NCBI GenBank assembly: GCA_003477405.1
Contig: QUDE01000008.1
Location: forward strand, 1 to 64,000
Source: Ruminococcaceae bacterium AM07-15
GTDB lineage: Bacteria; Bacillota; Clostridia; Oscillospirales; Butyricicoccaceae
DNA length: 64,000 nucleotides
Direction: 5' to 3'
Below the pieces are notes generated by a model. The model was not told where the DNA came from. It ran no database searches and was given only the letters and a program-made list of their open reading frames with translations. Each line of letters opens with the position of its first letter. Positions within the stretch are counted from its first letter, which is position 1. Below, piece after piece: positions 25,063 to 34,041 of this stretch. The position numbers were made by a program, and so were the translations under genes.

Positions 25063-25470
25063 TTATAAGAAATATGCGGGAATGAATCCTGCGGCAATGA
25101 ACGGGACCAGTGGGCAGGTGAACCGGGTGGGGCGGTGGGAGAGCTTCAGAACAAGACTTTTTCCCAGCACAAACAGGGCGTAGCAAAAGGCGAACAGCGT
25201 AAGCCCCGCGAGAGTACGGAAAAGGCCCAGCACAAACCCCGCTGACGCCGCAAGCACCGTATCCCCGGCCCCGTTTTTCCCAAAGCCCGCCCCCAGATAG
25301 AAGGGCAGCCCTCCCGCAAGCGCCCCCAAAAAGGAGGCGGGGCTGATGGTGATCAGCCCCGCCAGCACGAGCGCCACACAGACCCGGTCATCCACCAGGC
25401 GGTGTCGGACATCATAGATCGAAGCGCCCATCAGGCAGCCGCAGAAGACCAGCGCCTGCGCCCAGTGCAT
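25063..25470 (-). CDS. TadV/CpaA-like prepilin peptidase (A24 family)
   Basis: A short membrane aspartyl protease of 135 residues, close to the small archetype of TadV. Both expected Asp residues are present: Asp20 in ASIYDVRHR and Asp70 in the GAGD motif. Four or five hydrophobic segments surround them. It should cleave the leader of the Flp-like pilin and the TadE-like proteins encoded in the same operon, all of which have a Gly-Glu junction before a hydrophobic helix. The start overlaps the stop of the pilin-like gene by one base. Confidence 0.82.
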   Translation of the reverse strand: MHWAQALVFCGCLMGASIYDVRHRLVDDRVCVALVLAGLITISPASFLGALAGGLPFYLGAGFGKNGAGDTVLAASAGFVLGLFRTLAGLTLFAFCYALFVLGKSLVLKLSHRPTRFTCPLVPFIAAGFIPAYFL

Positions 25471-25724
25471 CAGCCGGCGTAGTCGAACATCTCCTGAATA
25501 CGCTCCGTTACAGTAGGCATGACAGTATCATTCAGGACCGCGTACAGGCCGGCCAGCACCAGGGCGCCCAGAACGACGGCAATCAGCACTTTGACAGCGG
25601 TATCGATATAGCCCTCGCCGGCGTTGCCGCAGACGGCGCGGCGGTGGAAGGCGGCGATGGAGGTCTGGCAGTTGATGGCGGCGGACTTGGCGGACTTGGC
25701 GATATTCTTGAACAGCTTCTTCAT
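25470..25724 (-). CDS. DUF6133-type Flp-like prepilin
   Basis: An 84-residue protein with a long basic leader (1-36), the motif AGEGYIDT (cleavage expected after Gly36, Asp41 at +5) and one hydrophobic helix (about 43-63). The short C-terminal part resembles the tail of Flp pilins. It fits the DUF6133 family. It is the first gene of the pilus cluster and so the likely major pilin. Flp pilins normally have Glu-Tyr at +5/+6. Here Asp-Thr stands there, and Gly-Tyr comes earlier. Confidence 0.75.
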   Translation of the reverse strand: MKKLFKNIAKSAKSAAINCQTSIAAFHRRAVCGNAGEGYIDTAVKVLIAVVLGALVLAGLYAVLNDTVMPTVTERIQEMFDYAG

Positions 25725-25857
25725 AAGGACATTCCTCCTGTAAGTAAAAATGATTTTTGGTAGTTTGTTGGCTGGAAAGAGATCATGAGATGCGTTTGGG
25801 GAGGCCCCCGGCCTCGGCTGGGCAAAGGAAAATCCGGGCGGCTTATATCCTCCCAGA
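25725..25857. other. gap of 133 bp without a gene
   Basis: Apart from the ribosome binding site of the pilin-like gene (AGGAGG) and a weak GAGGC/GCCTC hairpin I see no gene, clear terminator or promoter here. Confidence 0.5.
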
Positions 25858-26421
25858 CTACATAGTCATTTCGTGGCATTCGTTCTGCTCCTGACGCTGG
25901 TCGAACTGGATGGGACGGAATCCCACGCGGTCACAGTAGAAGAACTCGCTGCCGGAATCATCGTACAGCTCCACCACATCGGACAGAGCCATCCGGTAGC
26001 CCTGATATCCGGGAGGCGGGCTGTCCCGGCAGATGGCGTAGATCTGCTCCAAATCGTTGGTACCCAGATCGCCGTCAAAGACCTGCGTATAATTGTCTGC
26101 GTCCGGTTCTCCGAACCGCTTTATCAGATCCTCATATCCGATAAAGCGCATGGTGACATCCACGCCTTTCCGGAGCTGCCAGATGCGGCAGCCTTTTTGC
26201 GGCTGCCCCAGCTCCTCGCCGGGCACCTCTCCGGCTGCAAGGCGGTCAAATACGCCTTCCTTCCACTGAGGCGTCAGATTCAACCGGGCCAGGTAGCGGG
26301 ACAGCTCATCCGTCTGGAACATCTCGTCCACAACAGCGGCGTCATCCTTCACATAGCCCACCGTGTTGCCATAGAAGATCAGGCGGTTTCGATTGTCTAT
26401 TGTGAAGCGGACCAAAATCAC
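25858..26421 (-). CDS. YodL-domain protein
   Basis: The C-terminal two thirds contain the YodL signature: DGDLGTNDLEQIYAIC, PGYQGYRMALSDVVELYD, then FFYCDRVGFRPIQF. YodL-like domains are frequent in ICE and phage accessory proteins and their function is unknown. The N-terminal ~60 residues look like an extra small domain. Translation probably starts at GTG 26421, 4 nt after GGAGG. A TTG two codons on is an alternative. It lies between the SpoVG gene and the pilus operon. Confidence 0.75.
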   Translation of the reverse strand: MILVRFTIDNRNRLIFYGNTVGYVKDDAAVVDEMFQTDELSRYLARLNLTPQWKEGVFDRLAAGEVPGEELGQPQKGCRIWQLRKGVDVTMRFIGYEDLIKRFGEPDADNYTQVFDGDLGTNDLEQIYAICRDSPPPGYQGYRMALSDVVELYDDSGSEFFYCDRVGFRPIQFDQRQEQNECHEMTM

Positions 26422-26446
26422 ATCACCTCCCTTCAGGGCGAGTGGC

Positions 26447-26806
26447 TCACATCTGCTGGCTCATGGCCTGGTCGGGAGCGGCGCCTTTCTGCTCCTGCTG
26501 CTCCTGGAGCTTCTGCTCGTAGGCGTCGTTGACGGCATCCACCAGAGCGTTCCGGGCCTCTGCGGTGATGGCATGGAAGGTGTCGTTGTACTTGGTCTCA
26601 CCGTTTTTCTTATAGGAGTCCTGGGGCATGGAGATGAAACGGCCCTTGTCCGACTCGATGATCCGGATGCCGTGGACGGCAAAGGCGCCGCCGATAGTGG
26701 CGCTGGCAAAGGCTTTGGTCTTAAAATCTCCGTCCATCAGGCGGTCGATCCGTGCCTCTACCTGGGGCGTTGTGGCTTCCTGCTGTTTCTTCTTGGCTGT
26801 CGCCAT
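26447..26806 (-). CDS. SpoVG-family protein on the ICE
   Basis: The 119 residues show the SpoVG pattern: KAFASATIGGAFAVHGIRII, then GRFISMPQDSYKKNGE and a C-terminal helix with DTFHAITAEARNALVDAV. Chromosomal SpoVG is a small nucleic-acid-binding regulator of cell division and gene expression, usually about 85-100 residues. This copy has a charged Gln/Lys-rich N-terminus and a Gln-rich tail. An ICE-borne copy may regulate transfer genes or bind single-stranded nucleic acid. The ATG at 26806 follows GGAG. Confidence 0.8.
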   Translation of the reverse strand: MATAKKKQQEATTPQVEARIDRLMDGDFKTKAFASATIGGAFAVHGIRIIESDKGRFISMPQDSYKKNGETKYNDTFHAITAEARNALVDAVNDAYEQKLQEQQEQKGAAPDQAMSQQM

Positions 26807-26826
26807 GGTAATCAAGCTCCTTTCAC

Positions 26827-27555
26827 TCACATGGTTGGGGTGGTCATATCGGGAGATTCGGCGGGATCTTTCTGCCGGATCTGCTTCAGGCTCTCTCTGG
26901 CCCAGTCGGGCAGATGCTCCTCCCGGAGAATGCCGATGAAGTCGCTGCGGTTCCACCGGGTCTGCTCTCCGTCGCCGAGGCAGGTGGCGTATACCGCTCT
27001 GCCCGCGGCGTTGGGGGCGCAGCCGAAGCCGCCGGTCGCCAGCCAGAGCTGATTCTCCGGCGCCCAATAGGACTCCTTCAGCGTGAACGGACTCATGACC
27101 AGCACCTTGCCCTCCAGCTCATGCCCTGTCATATCGTCACAGTGGGAGCGCGTAAACATCCCAAGCGCATCCTGGGCCTCCCGAAACTCATTTACGAAAA
27201 TGTCCAGAACACCGGTGTGACTTTCCACCATGAACTCATAGTTGCGGTCGCTGCGGGGGATGAAGGTCGCGGCGGCCCATTCCTTGTTCCGGCGGCTGAA
27301 GCGTCCATCCTCCGGCTTCAGCTGAATGGTGGCGGCCAGCACCCATCCCACACGCTTGAAGCCAAAGTCTTCGATGACGCCCCTGGCGCAGTCGTGGCTC
27401 AGGTGCATCCCGTCAAAACCCCTGCGGATGGCCTCCTCGATGGCCTGCTTACAGGCGATGTTCTCCAGATGGCTTGCACGCCAGAGGGCCAGTTCGTTCT
27501 GCCGCCTGGCCTCGGAAACAGAGCCGAGATAGAGATAAGCGTGATCCTTAGTCAT
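26827..27555 (-). CDS. DUF3849-type ICE protein
   Basis: The 242 residues include LALWRASHLENIACKQAIEE, FGFKRVGWVLAATIQL and GRFSRRNKEWA, which match my memory of DUF3849, a domain of unknown function common in conjugative elements. The second half (about 125-242) is a separate unit and is not recognised. The start at 27555 overlaps the upstream stop by 8 bp. No membrane segment is visible. Confidence 0.68.
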   Translation of the reverse strand: MTKDHAYLYLGSVSEARRQNELALWRASHLENIACKQAIEEAIRRGFDGMHLSHDCARGVIEDFGFKRVGWVLAATIQLKPEDGRFSRRNKEWAAATFIPRSDRNYEFMVESHTGVLDIFVNEFREAQDALGMFTRSHCDDMTGHELEGKVLVMSPFTLKESYWAPENQLWLATGGFGCAPNAAGRAVYATCLGDGEQTRWNRSDFIGILREEHLPDWARESLKQIRQKDPAESPDMTTPTM

Positions 27556-28048
27556 CGCCCTCGTCCTCATCCAGCTCCATGACTGCCTTGACCAGCTTCT
27601 CGAAACCGGCTCTGTCGATGCCGAGCTGTTCCAGGCTCTTGTCCAGCTCGGCCGCCCACTTAGTTTTGCGGTCATCGGACACCACCAGAACAGCGCCGTC
27701 CACGCTGACCACACGGAGGTTGTCGTGCAGGATGCCGGCATCCGCAAAGGCCTCTGCAGGAATGGGCAGCATCTCCTCGCCGCAGCCAGAGCAGCCATCG
27801 CACGGGGCCGTATCGCCCTCCCGTTCCTTCCATCCGGCCATCATATCCGCCCACAGGCTGTTGACCAAACGAATCAGCGCCATCATAGCGGCGGCTTTCT
27901 CCACCGGCTCCATCTCCTGCTTGAGCAGGACAATGGCGTTTTCCAGGGTATGCATCTCCAGCGTTTCCTCCTGCTCCAGACCACTCAGGGTGAGGGCCGC
28001 AGGCTGAATGACAGCCTTGCCGTCGTTGGTGTACTTGATAAAGGTCAT
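27548..28048 (-). CDS. ICE protein with AbrB-like start, unknown function
   Basis: The 166 residues start with a short beta-type segment (MTFIKYTNDGKAVIQPAALT) reminiscent of AbrB/MazE domains. A helical region, a Cys cluster (CDGCSGCGEE) and an acidic tail follow. The Cys pair may bind metal. The ATG at 28048 was chosen because GGAGG lies 7 nt upstream, while the ATG at 28054 touches it. It sits between the adenine methylase and the DUF3849 protein. Confidence 0.65.
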   Translation of the reverse strand: MTFIKYTNDGKAVIQPAALTLSGLEQEETLEMHTLENAIVLLKQEMEPVEKAAAMMALIRLVNSLWADMMAGWKEREGDTAPCDGCSGCGEEMLPIPAEAFADAGILHDNLRVVSVDGAVLVVSDDRKTKWAAELDKSLEQLGIDRAGFEKLVKAVMELDEDEGDD

Positions 28049-28071
28049 CTTCATTCCTCCGTTTTATCAGA

Positions 28072-29034
28072 TTATGTTTTCGGTTCGTGGATCAGCGTGT
28101 AGCGCCCGTCGTCTTCCTCCGCAGCGGACAGATTGAAAATGCTGAGCTGCCAATGCCTTGCGGAGTTATAGAGACGGGGATCGTAGTTGGTGATGACGAT
28201 CTCCTCGTATTCGCTTCCGGCTTTCTGGGACATACTGTTGGGGCGTGTGGTGTAGAAGATGTAAAACTCCTTGTACAGATCTACGATGAAGGGGCAGTAG
28301 TTGTAGGAAACCATCACAAACCCCTGGCACTCCAGAAGCGCATCGTGGAGGCGCTGGTGGTCTTCCTTGGGAAAGCCCACCGCATAGCAGTCCTCCGCAT
28401 CGTAGTAAGGCGGGTCACAGTAGAAGAATGCGTCTTCCCGGTCATATTGGCGGATGAGGTCGACGCAGTCCTTGTTCTCGATGACCACCTCCGCCAGTCT
28501 GCGTGAGCACTCCCAGACCAGATGGAAAAAGCGGCGGATGTCGCAGGATTTTCCGGCGAAGGACTTTGCGCCGCCGCTGAAGCTGTACCGGATAAGCTTG
28601 AAATAGTCAGCGGCCCGCCGCACATCTCCGCGAGGCGCTCGTTCCAGCATCATCCTTCGGATGGTTTTGGCATCCGGCGGTTCCAGATATCGCTGGGTCA
28701 GCTCCATCTCCTCGTCCAGATAGTCATCGGTGAATTCCTCACGGGAGAAAAACTTATACAGCACATTGAAGTCATCACGGGTGTTCAGCGGCAGGAAGCC
28801 AAGCTCCAGAAGGAGCGCCATGGTTCTGTTTTTGACACAGCAGAACAGATTGGTCAGGTCGCCGTTGAAATCGTTATAAACCTCCATGCATCCCTGCTGG
28901 ATCGGGCGGCTCAATGTCACTGTCCCGCTGCCGCCGAACACATCGATAAACCGGGAATAGCGCGAGGGGGACAGCTTATGAATCAGCCAGAGCAGCTTGC
29001 TTTTGCCTCCCACCCAGGGGATGAAGCTTTTCAA
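28072..29034 (-). CDS. D12-class (Dam-like) DNA N6-adenine methyltransferase
   Basis: The 320 residues start with PWVGGKSKL and motif I DVFGGSGT (31-38), and carry the catalytic DPPY at 207-210, in the order of Dam/D12 methylases. It would methylate adenines in a short recognition site. In an ICE an orphan methylase without a restriction partner usually protects the element during entry or affects expression. No restriction enzyme gene is near. The start overlaps the previous stop by 4 bp. Confidence 0.88.
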   Translation of the reverse strand: MKSFIPWVGGKSKLLWLIHKLSPSRYSRFIDVFGGSGTVTLSRPIQQGCMEVYNDFNGDLTNLFCCVKNRTMALLLELGFLPLNTRDDFNVLYKFFSREEFTDDYLDEEMELTQRYLEPPDAKTIRRMMLERAPRGDVRRAADYFKLIRYSFSGGAKSFAGKSCDIRRFFHLVWECSRRLAEVVIENKDCVDLIRQYDREDAFFYCDPPYYDAEDCYAVGFPKEDHQRLHDALLECQGFVMVSYNYCPFIVDLYKEFYIFYTTRPNSMSQKAGSEYEEIVITNYDPRLYNSARHWQLSIFNLSAAEEDDGRYTLIHEPKT

Positions 29035-29369
29035 GCGGTATCACCTCCCTCCAGGGGGAGGGATATCTGGCCGCTGTCGGTAAATTGCTCCAACGCTTTG
29101 GTGAGGCCGCGCTCCGCATGGGCGATCTTCTTGATCCTGCTTCGGAGCTGCCGGATCGTCCTCCGCAGTTCCTCCTCGGTGTCGGCGTAATAATAGCCGG
29201 AATCAGAGCTGCAAATGGGGATGCCATCCCCGCGCAGGCAATTGATCGTGCGGCGAAGGTCAGGTCCGCGAATCTGAAAAGCGGCCTCCAGTTCACGGCT
29301 GGGGACGACTCTCAGCTCACCGCAGTGATACTCCTTCAGGTGCTTGGCGATAGGGTTGTCCGTCGTCAT
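29031..29369 (-). CDS. small predicted winged-helix ICE protein
   Basis: The 112 residues read as a helix-turn-helix-like unit (SRELEAAFQIRGPDLRRTIN, then a wing with GIPICSSDSGYYYAD). A C-terminal coiled helix with EELRRTIRQLRSRIKKI follows. This pattern is familiar from phage and ICE DNA-binding proteins next to methylases. The ATG has AAAGGAG at 5 nt. A strong terminator lies 46 nt upstream of the start. Confidence 0.65.
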   Translation of the reverse strand: MTTDNPIAKHLKEYHCGELRVVPSRELEAAFQIRGPDLRRTINCLRGDGIPICSSDSGYYYADTEEELRRTIRQLRSRIKKIAHAERGLTKALEQFTDSGQISLPLEGGDTA

Positions 29370-29403
29370 GAAGACTCCTTTCCGGGACAGTTACCCGGAA
29401 AGA

Positions 29404-29448
29404 GCACAAAAAGAAGGGGCCGTTCGTCCCTTTCGGGTAACGGCCCCT
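29404..29448 (-). terminator. intercistronic terminator before the methylase pair
   Basis: A 10-bp stem AGGGGCCGTT/AACGGCCCCT (29415-29448) is followed on the minus strand by TTCTTTTTGTG. It lies after the gene ending at 29524. A 30-codon frame beginning 2 nt after a GGAGG at about 29486 spans the hairpin, but its spacing makes it a doubtful leader peptide. Confidence 0.85.
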
Positions 29449-29523
29449 GTAGCTTTCAGGCTATTTGATTTTTCTTCTTTCATCACCTCCGTTATGGCAG
29501 AGCCTGGTCTGTACGAAGGTTTT

Positions 29524-30561
29524 TCACATGGACATGGTCGGCTCCATCTCCGGCTGACTGTACTCAAAATTGAGTTCCGTGCCATTCCAGGATACAAACC
29601 CATGTTCTGCGGCGGACAGGCCCATGCGCTTCATTCTCTGATTGGCATAGCCCTCAGCGTCAAAGCAGGAGGCGAGCAGTTCGTCCTTGGGATAGATGCC
29701 ATCCCGTTTTGCCAGCTCTTTTCCGTAATCGGCAAGATCCATGTCACGGGGCATGAAGTGATAGCAGTGGAGGTTCTGCGCCAGATCTAAGGCGTAATCC
29801 AGGCGGTGGCAGTCCTCCAGCTCCATGACTGCCTGCCACTTATCCAGCCATTTGGGTTCTCCCTGTCCCTGCTCGCCCCAGATGTAACCAAAGTCGATGG
29901 CATGGCGGACAAGTTCCGACGCGGAGCCGTACTGGGAGAGGATGTCCTTCAGCTGCGGGAGGCAGCAGTCCACATCCACAGCAATGCACTCGGTCACGGA
30001 TTCGACCTCCAGTGCGTCCAGCGCCAGGAGAAGTTCGTCCGGGTGTGCGGCGTCCATGTATTCGCCGGTGTCCGGGAAGCCCACCCACACGCCGTCCATG
30101 TTGGTTCGGCTGGCCAGCTTGACTCGGATGCCGTAGTCACCTTTGTCGGGATTCATCGAAGGGTTACTGTCCAGAAACGGATCGATTAAAGAGGTGCCCT
30201 TGATAAAGTGCCCGTCGCAGAAAGTGTTTCCGCCCTTTTGGCGGTAAGCCGCACCCACTTTTTCCGGGTCAAGAAACTCCCGCGCTTGATCAGAGGGACG
30301 CTGGATCTGCTCCATGATGAATTTGCCCAGCTGAACATCATCCCCGGCCCCATAGAACAGATCATAGTGATCCAATTGACTTGCAATCAGCATCACATCG
30401 CAGGTCATCCTCGGCTGCTCAATCTGCATTGCTCCACGGAACAGAAGGCTTTCTTTTACCGTCATGTTCTCGAATCGCCGTTCCAGCCAGTCGTGTTGGG
30501 ATTTAGTCATTTCAAAGCCGTCCAGAAGGTCCAGGAGTTGCCTGGTTTGCCGACTCGCCAT
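29524..30561 (-). CDS. ArdA-like acidic ICE protein (paralogue 1)
   Basis: A 345-residue acidic soluble protein. Its C-terminal part (LAQNLHCYHFMPRDMDLADY and on to AEHGFV) shares the pattern N-L-D-x-Y/F-x-x-x-P-x-x-x-x-E/D-Y-G with the proteins at 30561-31739, 34938-36059 and 36056-37258. Those resemble ArdA antirestriction proteins, which mimic DNA and block type I restriction enzymes. This is the most divergent copy, so the call is by similarity of layout. The ATG at 30561 (GGAG at 8 nt) shares its first base with the upstream stop. Confidence 0.5.
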   Translation of the reverse strand: MASRQTRQLLDLLDGFEMTKSQHDWLERRFENMTVKESLLFRGAMQIEQPRMTCDVMLIASQLDHYDLFYGAGDDVQLGKFIMEQIQRPSDQAREFLDPEKVGAAYRQKGGNTFCDGHFIKGTSLIDPFLDSNPSMNPDKGDYGIRVKLASRTNMDGVWVGFPDTGEYMDAAHPDELLLALDALEVESVTECIAVDVDCCLPQLKDILSQYGSASELVRHAIDFGYIWGEQGQGEPKWLDKWQAVMELEDCHRLDYALDLAQNLHCYHFMPRDMDLADYGKELAKRDGIYPKDELLASCFDAEGYANQRMKRMGLSAAEHGFVSWNGTELNFEYSQPEMEPTMSM

Positions 30562-31739
30562 CACATCATCTCCATTCCGGCATTTTCTGCCTGCGTTTCT
30601 TCGCTGAGGATCGGTTCGCCATCTCTGCGCTGAACCAGCCCGTAGGGGGTCAGCAGAGCGTTATGTGCTGCCATGACATCCTGACCATAGTTGTAGAGGA
30701 CGACGTGCTTCTGCAGAATGGACCGGGAATGCTCATCCACAATGAAGCGAAGTTCCTCTATGGCTACCTCCTCGGGGGTTCGCTGATCAGGCTCGAGCAG
30801 ATAGTCATCCAGATTTTCCGCAATCTGGACAGCGGCAGCGATATCGTGACAATCTGCCGCAAGGATAACTGCCTTGAATTTGGAAAGTTCTCCTTGTGTG
30901 CTCAGCTCCTTGAAGCATTTAGCCAACTCGTTCAGTCCATGGATATCGTCGCAGGCCATGTTTTCCAGAAGCGCAGGCATCGCACTGTCCTCCACCCGGA
31001 AGACCATTTCCGACCAGGAGGCGCCTCCGCAAGCCTCCAGCACGGCATCCAGCCGCTCCTGCGTGGCTGGCAGATCCAGACACATCATGTTATCCGGCTG
31101 CTCATTGGAGTGGAAGGGATACCTGCCGACCGTCAGGCGGATGCCGTATTCCGGCGCTTCGGGAATCAAGGCCAGGCTGTCATATACCTGCTTCAGCTCG
31201 GTGTGCTGCGTGACATACCCGCCGCTTGCGAAAACGCCGCCCTCCTCAAACCTGGCTTTTCTTCCGAGCATCTCAAAGTCAAGATACTCGAAGATGGAAT
31301 CCGGAACTTTTTCCAGGGCAGGGATGAAATCGTTCTCCGCATAGAACCTGCCGAGCTGCTCGTCCGTCGTGGCGTTGACCACATGACAGCAGTCTGCGCT
31401 GTAGGCCAGGTCGATCATGGTGGCAACGCTGATGGGGCCGTATTTTTTTGCCACCTCCATGTTAAACAACCCTTCGAACGCTGTTCTTTCTCTGCCGTTC
31501 ATCTGTCCCAGGCAGGTTGCCAGCGCATTGAGCTGATAGAGATCGCATTCATGGTTCAGATGGACATGGAGGAACTGAAAGCCGTGGTGTTCAAGAAATT
31601 CCCACCTCGGTTTGTCGCCCAAGGACATCTGGAGCTTGTCCAGCGCATCCTGGAGACCATAGTAGCTGGCCGGAAGTTCCAGATCGCACCACCGATCCGT
31701 TTTTTCGCCGAACAGCTCCACACGGAACACTTCATTCAA
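30561..31739 (-). CDS. ArdA-like acidic ICE protein (paralogue 2)
   Basis: The 392 residues have two visible parts. In the first half [18 protein letters not shown] is followed by an [16 protein letters not shown] motif. In the second half [26 protein letters not shown] and [11 protein letters not shown] follow in turn. The same order occurs in the proteins at 34938-36059 and 36056-37258. ArdA-type proteins are acidic DNA mimics that protect incoming DNA. The start is TTG at 31739, 7 nt after GGGAGGG, and overlaps the upstream stop by 8 bp. Confidence 0.6.
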   Translation of the reverse strand: MNEVFRVELFGEKTDRWCDLELPASYYGLQDALDKLQMSLGDKPRWEFLEHHGFQFLHVHLNHECDLYQLNALATCLGQMNGRERTAFEGLFNMEVAKKYGPISVATMIDLAYSADCCHVVNATTDEQLGRFYAENDFIPALEKVPDSIFEYLDFEMLGRKARFEEGGVFASGGYVTQHTELKQVYDSLALIPEAPEYGIRLTVGRYPFHSNEQPDNMMCLDLPATQERLDAVLEACGGASWSEMVFRVEDSAMPALLENMACDDIHGLNELAKCFKELSTQGELSKFKAVILAADCHDIAAAVQIAENLDDYLLEPDQRTPEEVAIEELRFIVDEHSRSILQKHVVLYNYGQDVMAAHNALLTPYGLVQRRDGEPILSEETQAENAGMEMM

Positions 31740-32721
31740 GGGTCATCCCTCCCATCTGGGGCCTGTAGTCCTCCTCGTATTTGGCGGGATCAGCGCCGGG
31801 GACATCCCAGCCGCACATACTGCCCACCTCCATGGCCTGGCGCTGGATGGGGCTGACGCCAAGCTGTTCGTTCAGCTGGTCGGCCAGTTCCACATTCTGT
31901 TCCTTGTCGCCGGTGTCCCAATCGGAGGGGTAGTAGCCGGACTCGCCCCGGCGGATGCAGATGAGGTCGCCGGTAGACTTGAGGGTGGAGAAGCACATCT
32001 CCGGCAGCCCCTCCGCCACTTTGGGTGCGAAGCGTTCCGCCTCGGTCTGGATATCCCAATCATCCTCCACGCTCCACAGATGGACATACAGCTCATCGTC
32101 GCCGGCGCAGATCTCCCGCTGTTCGAAGCCCTCGCCCCAGCCATCCGACGCCTGTCCGGAGATATACTCTTTCAGGGTGGTCAGTTCCTCCGGGGTGAGG
32201 GTGCCAACCACGCGGCACTCGGCAACACCCCAGAGCTGGCCGTTCCGATCCTCGACGGTGAACACGACAGATTTGACCTTCTGGTTGATGCTGTCATCCT
32301 CGCCATACCAGTGCATGATGCCGCTCTCGGATTCTTCCGGCATTCGGTTGCTGATCAGAGCTCTTAGGATCTCGCCCTCATAGCACCGCAGCATCCTTCC
32401 GTCCAGCAGCGTACTGTCATCCTCCATCTCCCCATACTCGTTGCGGGTGTAGAGATCCGCTGTCAGGGGCATATACAGCTTCAGCGTGGTGGGCTCGGGC
32501 GGCAGGATAGAGAAGCTGTCCTCTCCGATGGTCAGCGCCAGGGTTCTGCCATGGTCCCACTTCATGTGGAACTGCCCGGCGTCGTCGATGTGGTCCAGAG
32601 TCCCCGTGCTGCCCGGCTCCAGCGGGGCATAGAGGTCTTTCATCTCCCTGAGCTTGATCCTCGAACCTGCGGGGAACTGTTCCCGCAGGAAGTTCAACCA
32701 CTCTCTCGGAATTTCTCTCAT
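31732..32721 (-). CDS. DUF4314-domain ICE protein
   Basis: The first ~75 residues ([20 protein letters not shown], then [19 protein letters not shown]) match DUF4314, a small SH3-like beta domain found at the start of many ICE and phage proteins. The remaining ~250 residues are acidic and not recognised. The protein ends in MGGMTLE, whose codons contain the ribosome binding site of the next gene. The ATG at 32721 is preceded by GGGAGG and overlaps the previous stop by 4 bp. Confidence 0.72.
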   Translation of the reverse strand: MREIPREWLNFLREQFPAGSRIKLREMKDLYAPLEPGSTGTLDHIDDAGQFHMKWDHGRTLALTIGEDSFSILPPEPTTLKLYMPLTADLYTRNEYGEMEDDSTLLDGRMLRCYEGEILRALISNRMPEESESGIMHWYGEDDSINQKVKSVVFTVEDRNGQLWGVAECRVVGTLTPEELTTLKEYISGQASDGWGEGFEQREICAGDDELYVHLWSVEDDWDIQTEAERFAPKVAEGLPEMCFSTLKSTGDLICIRRGESGYYPSDWDTGDKEQNVELADQLNEQLGVSPIQRQAMEVGSMCGWDVPGADPAKYEEDYRPQMGGMTLE

Positions 32722-34019
32722 GATAATCCTCCCATTGTCATGCCCTGCCGGGGCGCATTCTGCTCCAACTCCAATCGGAGCGTTTCTACTGCTGCTGCGA
32801 CTTCCGGGTCGCACTTGAAGCTGTCCAGCTTCAAGTGGTCTGTGAAGAATTGCTGTTCCCCATCCAGAGAGCGTACCAGATCCACCGTGGCGATTCCGTC
32901 TTTGGTGACGCCAATCCGTTTCTCTGGACGGTCGCTGCCCAGATAGGTGTGGATGGCCTCCTCCAAGGTCAGATCCCGGAAGATATGTTCTCCGGAGGTG
33001 TTGCAGTCGGTGATCACGAACCAGGCGTAGGTATGGGGCAGAGTTGTATTGGCGGCGTCCTGCATGGCTTTGATACCCTTTTCCGTCAGGCCGTAATTAC
33101 AGGCTCGCCTTGGGTTTTCCTCTCCGGCAAAGTCCAGCAGGATATCATCCGCCGCTTTTCGGATGTCCGGGTCATCGGTCAGGAGCTCGTAGCGGAAGCC
33201 GGTAGTGGACATATAGGGCAGCTCCTCCCGGATAGCCTGAAGGAATGCCGCGGAGTCCGTAAAGTCCGTCTGCTCACCGCTGGCATAGGTGACCCGGCCC
33301 ACCGGCTTGTCCTGCTGAACCATCTGCTGCTGGCGAAGATCGTAGCAGTAGAGATAGCCCTGATAGTCCCCAGGGGAAGGGGTGCAGCGCAGGCAGTAGC
33401 GGTAATGCTCAGTTTCCACGATATAGCCAAAGCACCGGCCATCCTCCGTGATTCCGCCGCCGTTCCGATAGCAGTAGGATCTCATCGACGCCAGATCCTT
33501 GAGCGGGCCAACTGCCCGGAGGGCATCCACGACCTCCTGAAGCTCACCTTTGAATTCGTCGGTGTTGAACCGGTCGCCGTTATGGGGCCACCAGGAATGG
33601 TGGAATCCTTTTCCGGAAGATCCGAAGTCCATCCGCACATGGCCGACCGTACCCAGCTTCTTGTCGGCAGCCTCCTCGAGTTCCGAATAAAAGAGGCCCG
33701 CTTCCTCGAGAGAAGCGGGCCTGATGTGAATCGGTGTATTTACTTTTACATTCTGCTTCATGGTATTCACCTCCGTATCCGTACAGGAGTGGTAAATTTG
33801 CCAATCAGGATGTCCCATCCTCCCCAGGGTTACTCGCTGGAATGCGATGGAGATGTCATCATCGTTGTAATATCCATGATGGAAATCCGATGCGTTGATG
33901 ACATCTTCCTTAATATCTGCGGCAAATCTTTCATCAAGGCTGGAGAAATATGTCCCAAAAGTCTTGTGAAGATATGCTTTGATGTCACTCTCCAACTGTT
34001 CCGATAAAGAAATGGTCAT
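32718..34019 (-). CDS. two-part ICE accessory protein, possible in-frame fusion
   Basis: The 433 residues are not assigned to a family with certainty. Residues 1-85 form one unit ([20 protein letters not shown]). From Met87 a second protein-like unit starts ([20 protein letters not shown]) that resembles the large polyvalent-protein-associated domains of mobile elements. A third unit ([19 protein letters not shown]) resembles another such domain. A complete ribosome binding site (GGAGG, 8 nt before the ATG at 33761) precedes the second unit in the same frame, so it may also be made alone. The first ATG at 34019 has GGAGG at 8 nt. Confidence 0.65.
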   Translation of the reverse strand: MTISLSEQLESDIKAYLHKTFGTYFSSLDERFAADIKEDVINASDFHHGYYNDDDISIAFQRVTLGRMGHPDWQIYHSCTDTEVNTMKQNVKVNTPIHIRPASLEEAGLFYSELEEAADKKLGTVGHVRMDFGSSGKGFHHSWWPHNGDRFNTDEFKGELQEVVDALRAVGPLKDLASMRSYCYRNGGGITEDGRCFGYIVETEHYRYCLRCTPSPGDYQGYLYCYDLRQQQMVQQDKPVGRVTYASGEQTDFTDSAAFLQAIREELPYMSTTGFRYELLTDDPDIRKAADDILLDFAGEENPRRACNYGLTEKGIKAMQDAANTTLPHTYAWFVITDCNTSGEHIFRDLTLEEAIHTYLGSDRPEKRIGVTKDGIATVDLVRSLDGEQQFFTDHLKLDSFKCDPEVAAAVETLRLELEQNAPRQGMTMGGLS

Positions 34020-34041
34020 TTGCTTCACCTCCTCATGCGGA

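Noticed and set aside
29391..29482. 30-codon frame as a leader peptide gene
   Set aside because: The ATG is only 2 nt after GGAGG, too close for good initiation, and the frame spans the terminator only by chance as far as I can tell.
33693..33722. 10-bp hairpin as a terminator
   Set aside because: It lies inside a coding region in a continuous frame and lacks a T-run.
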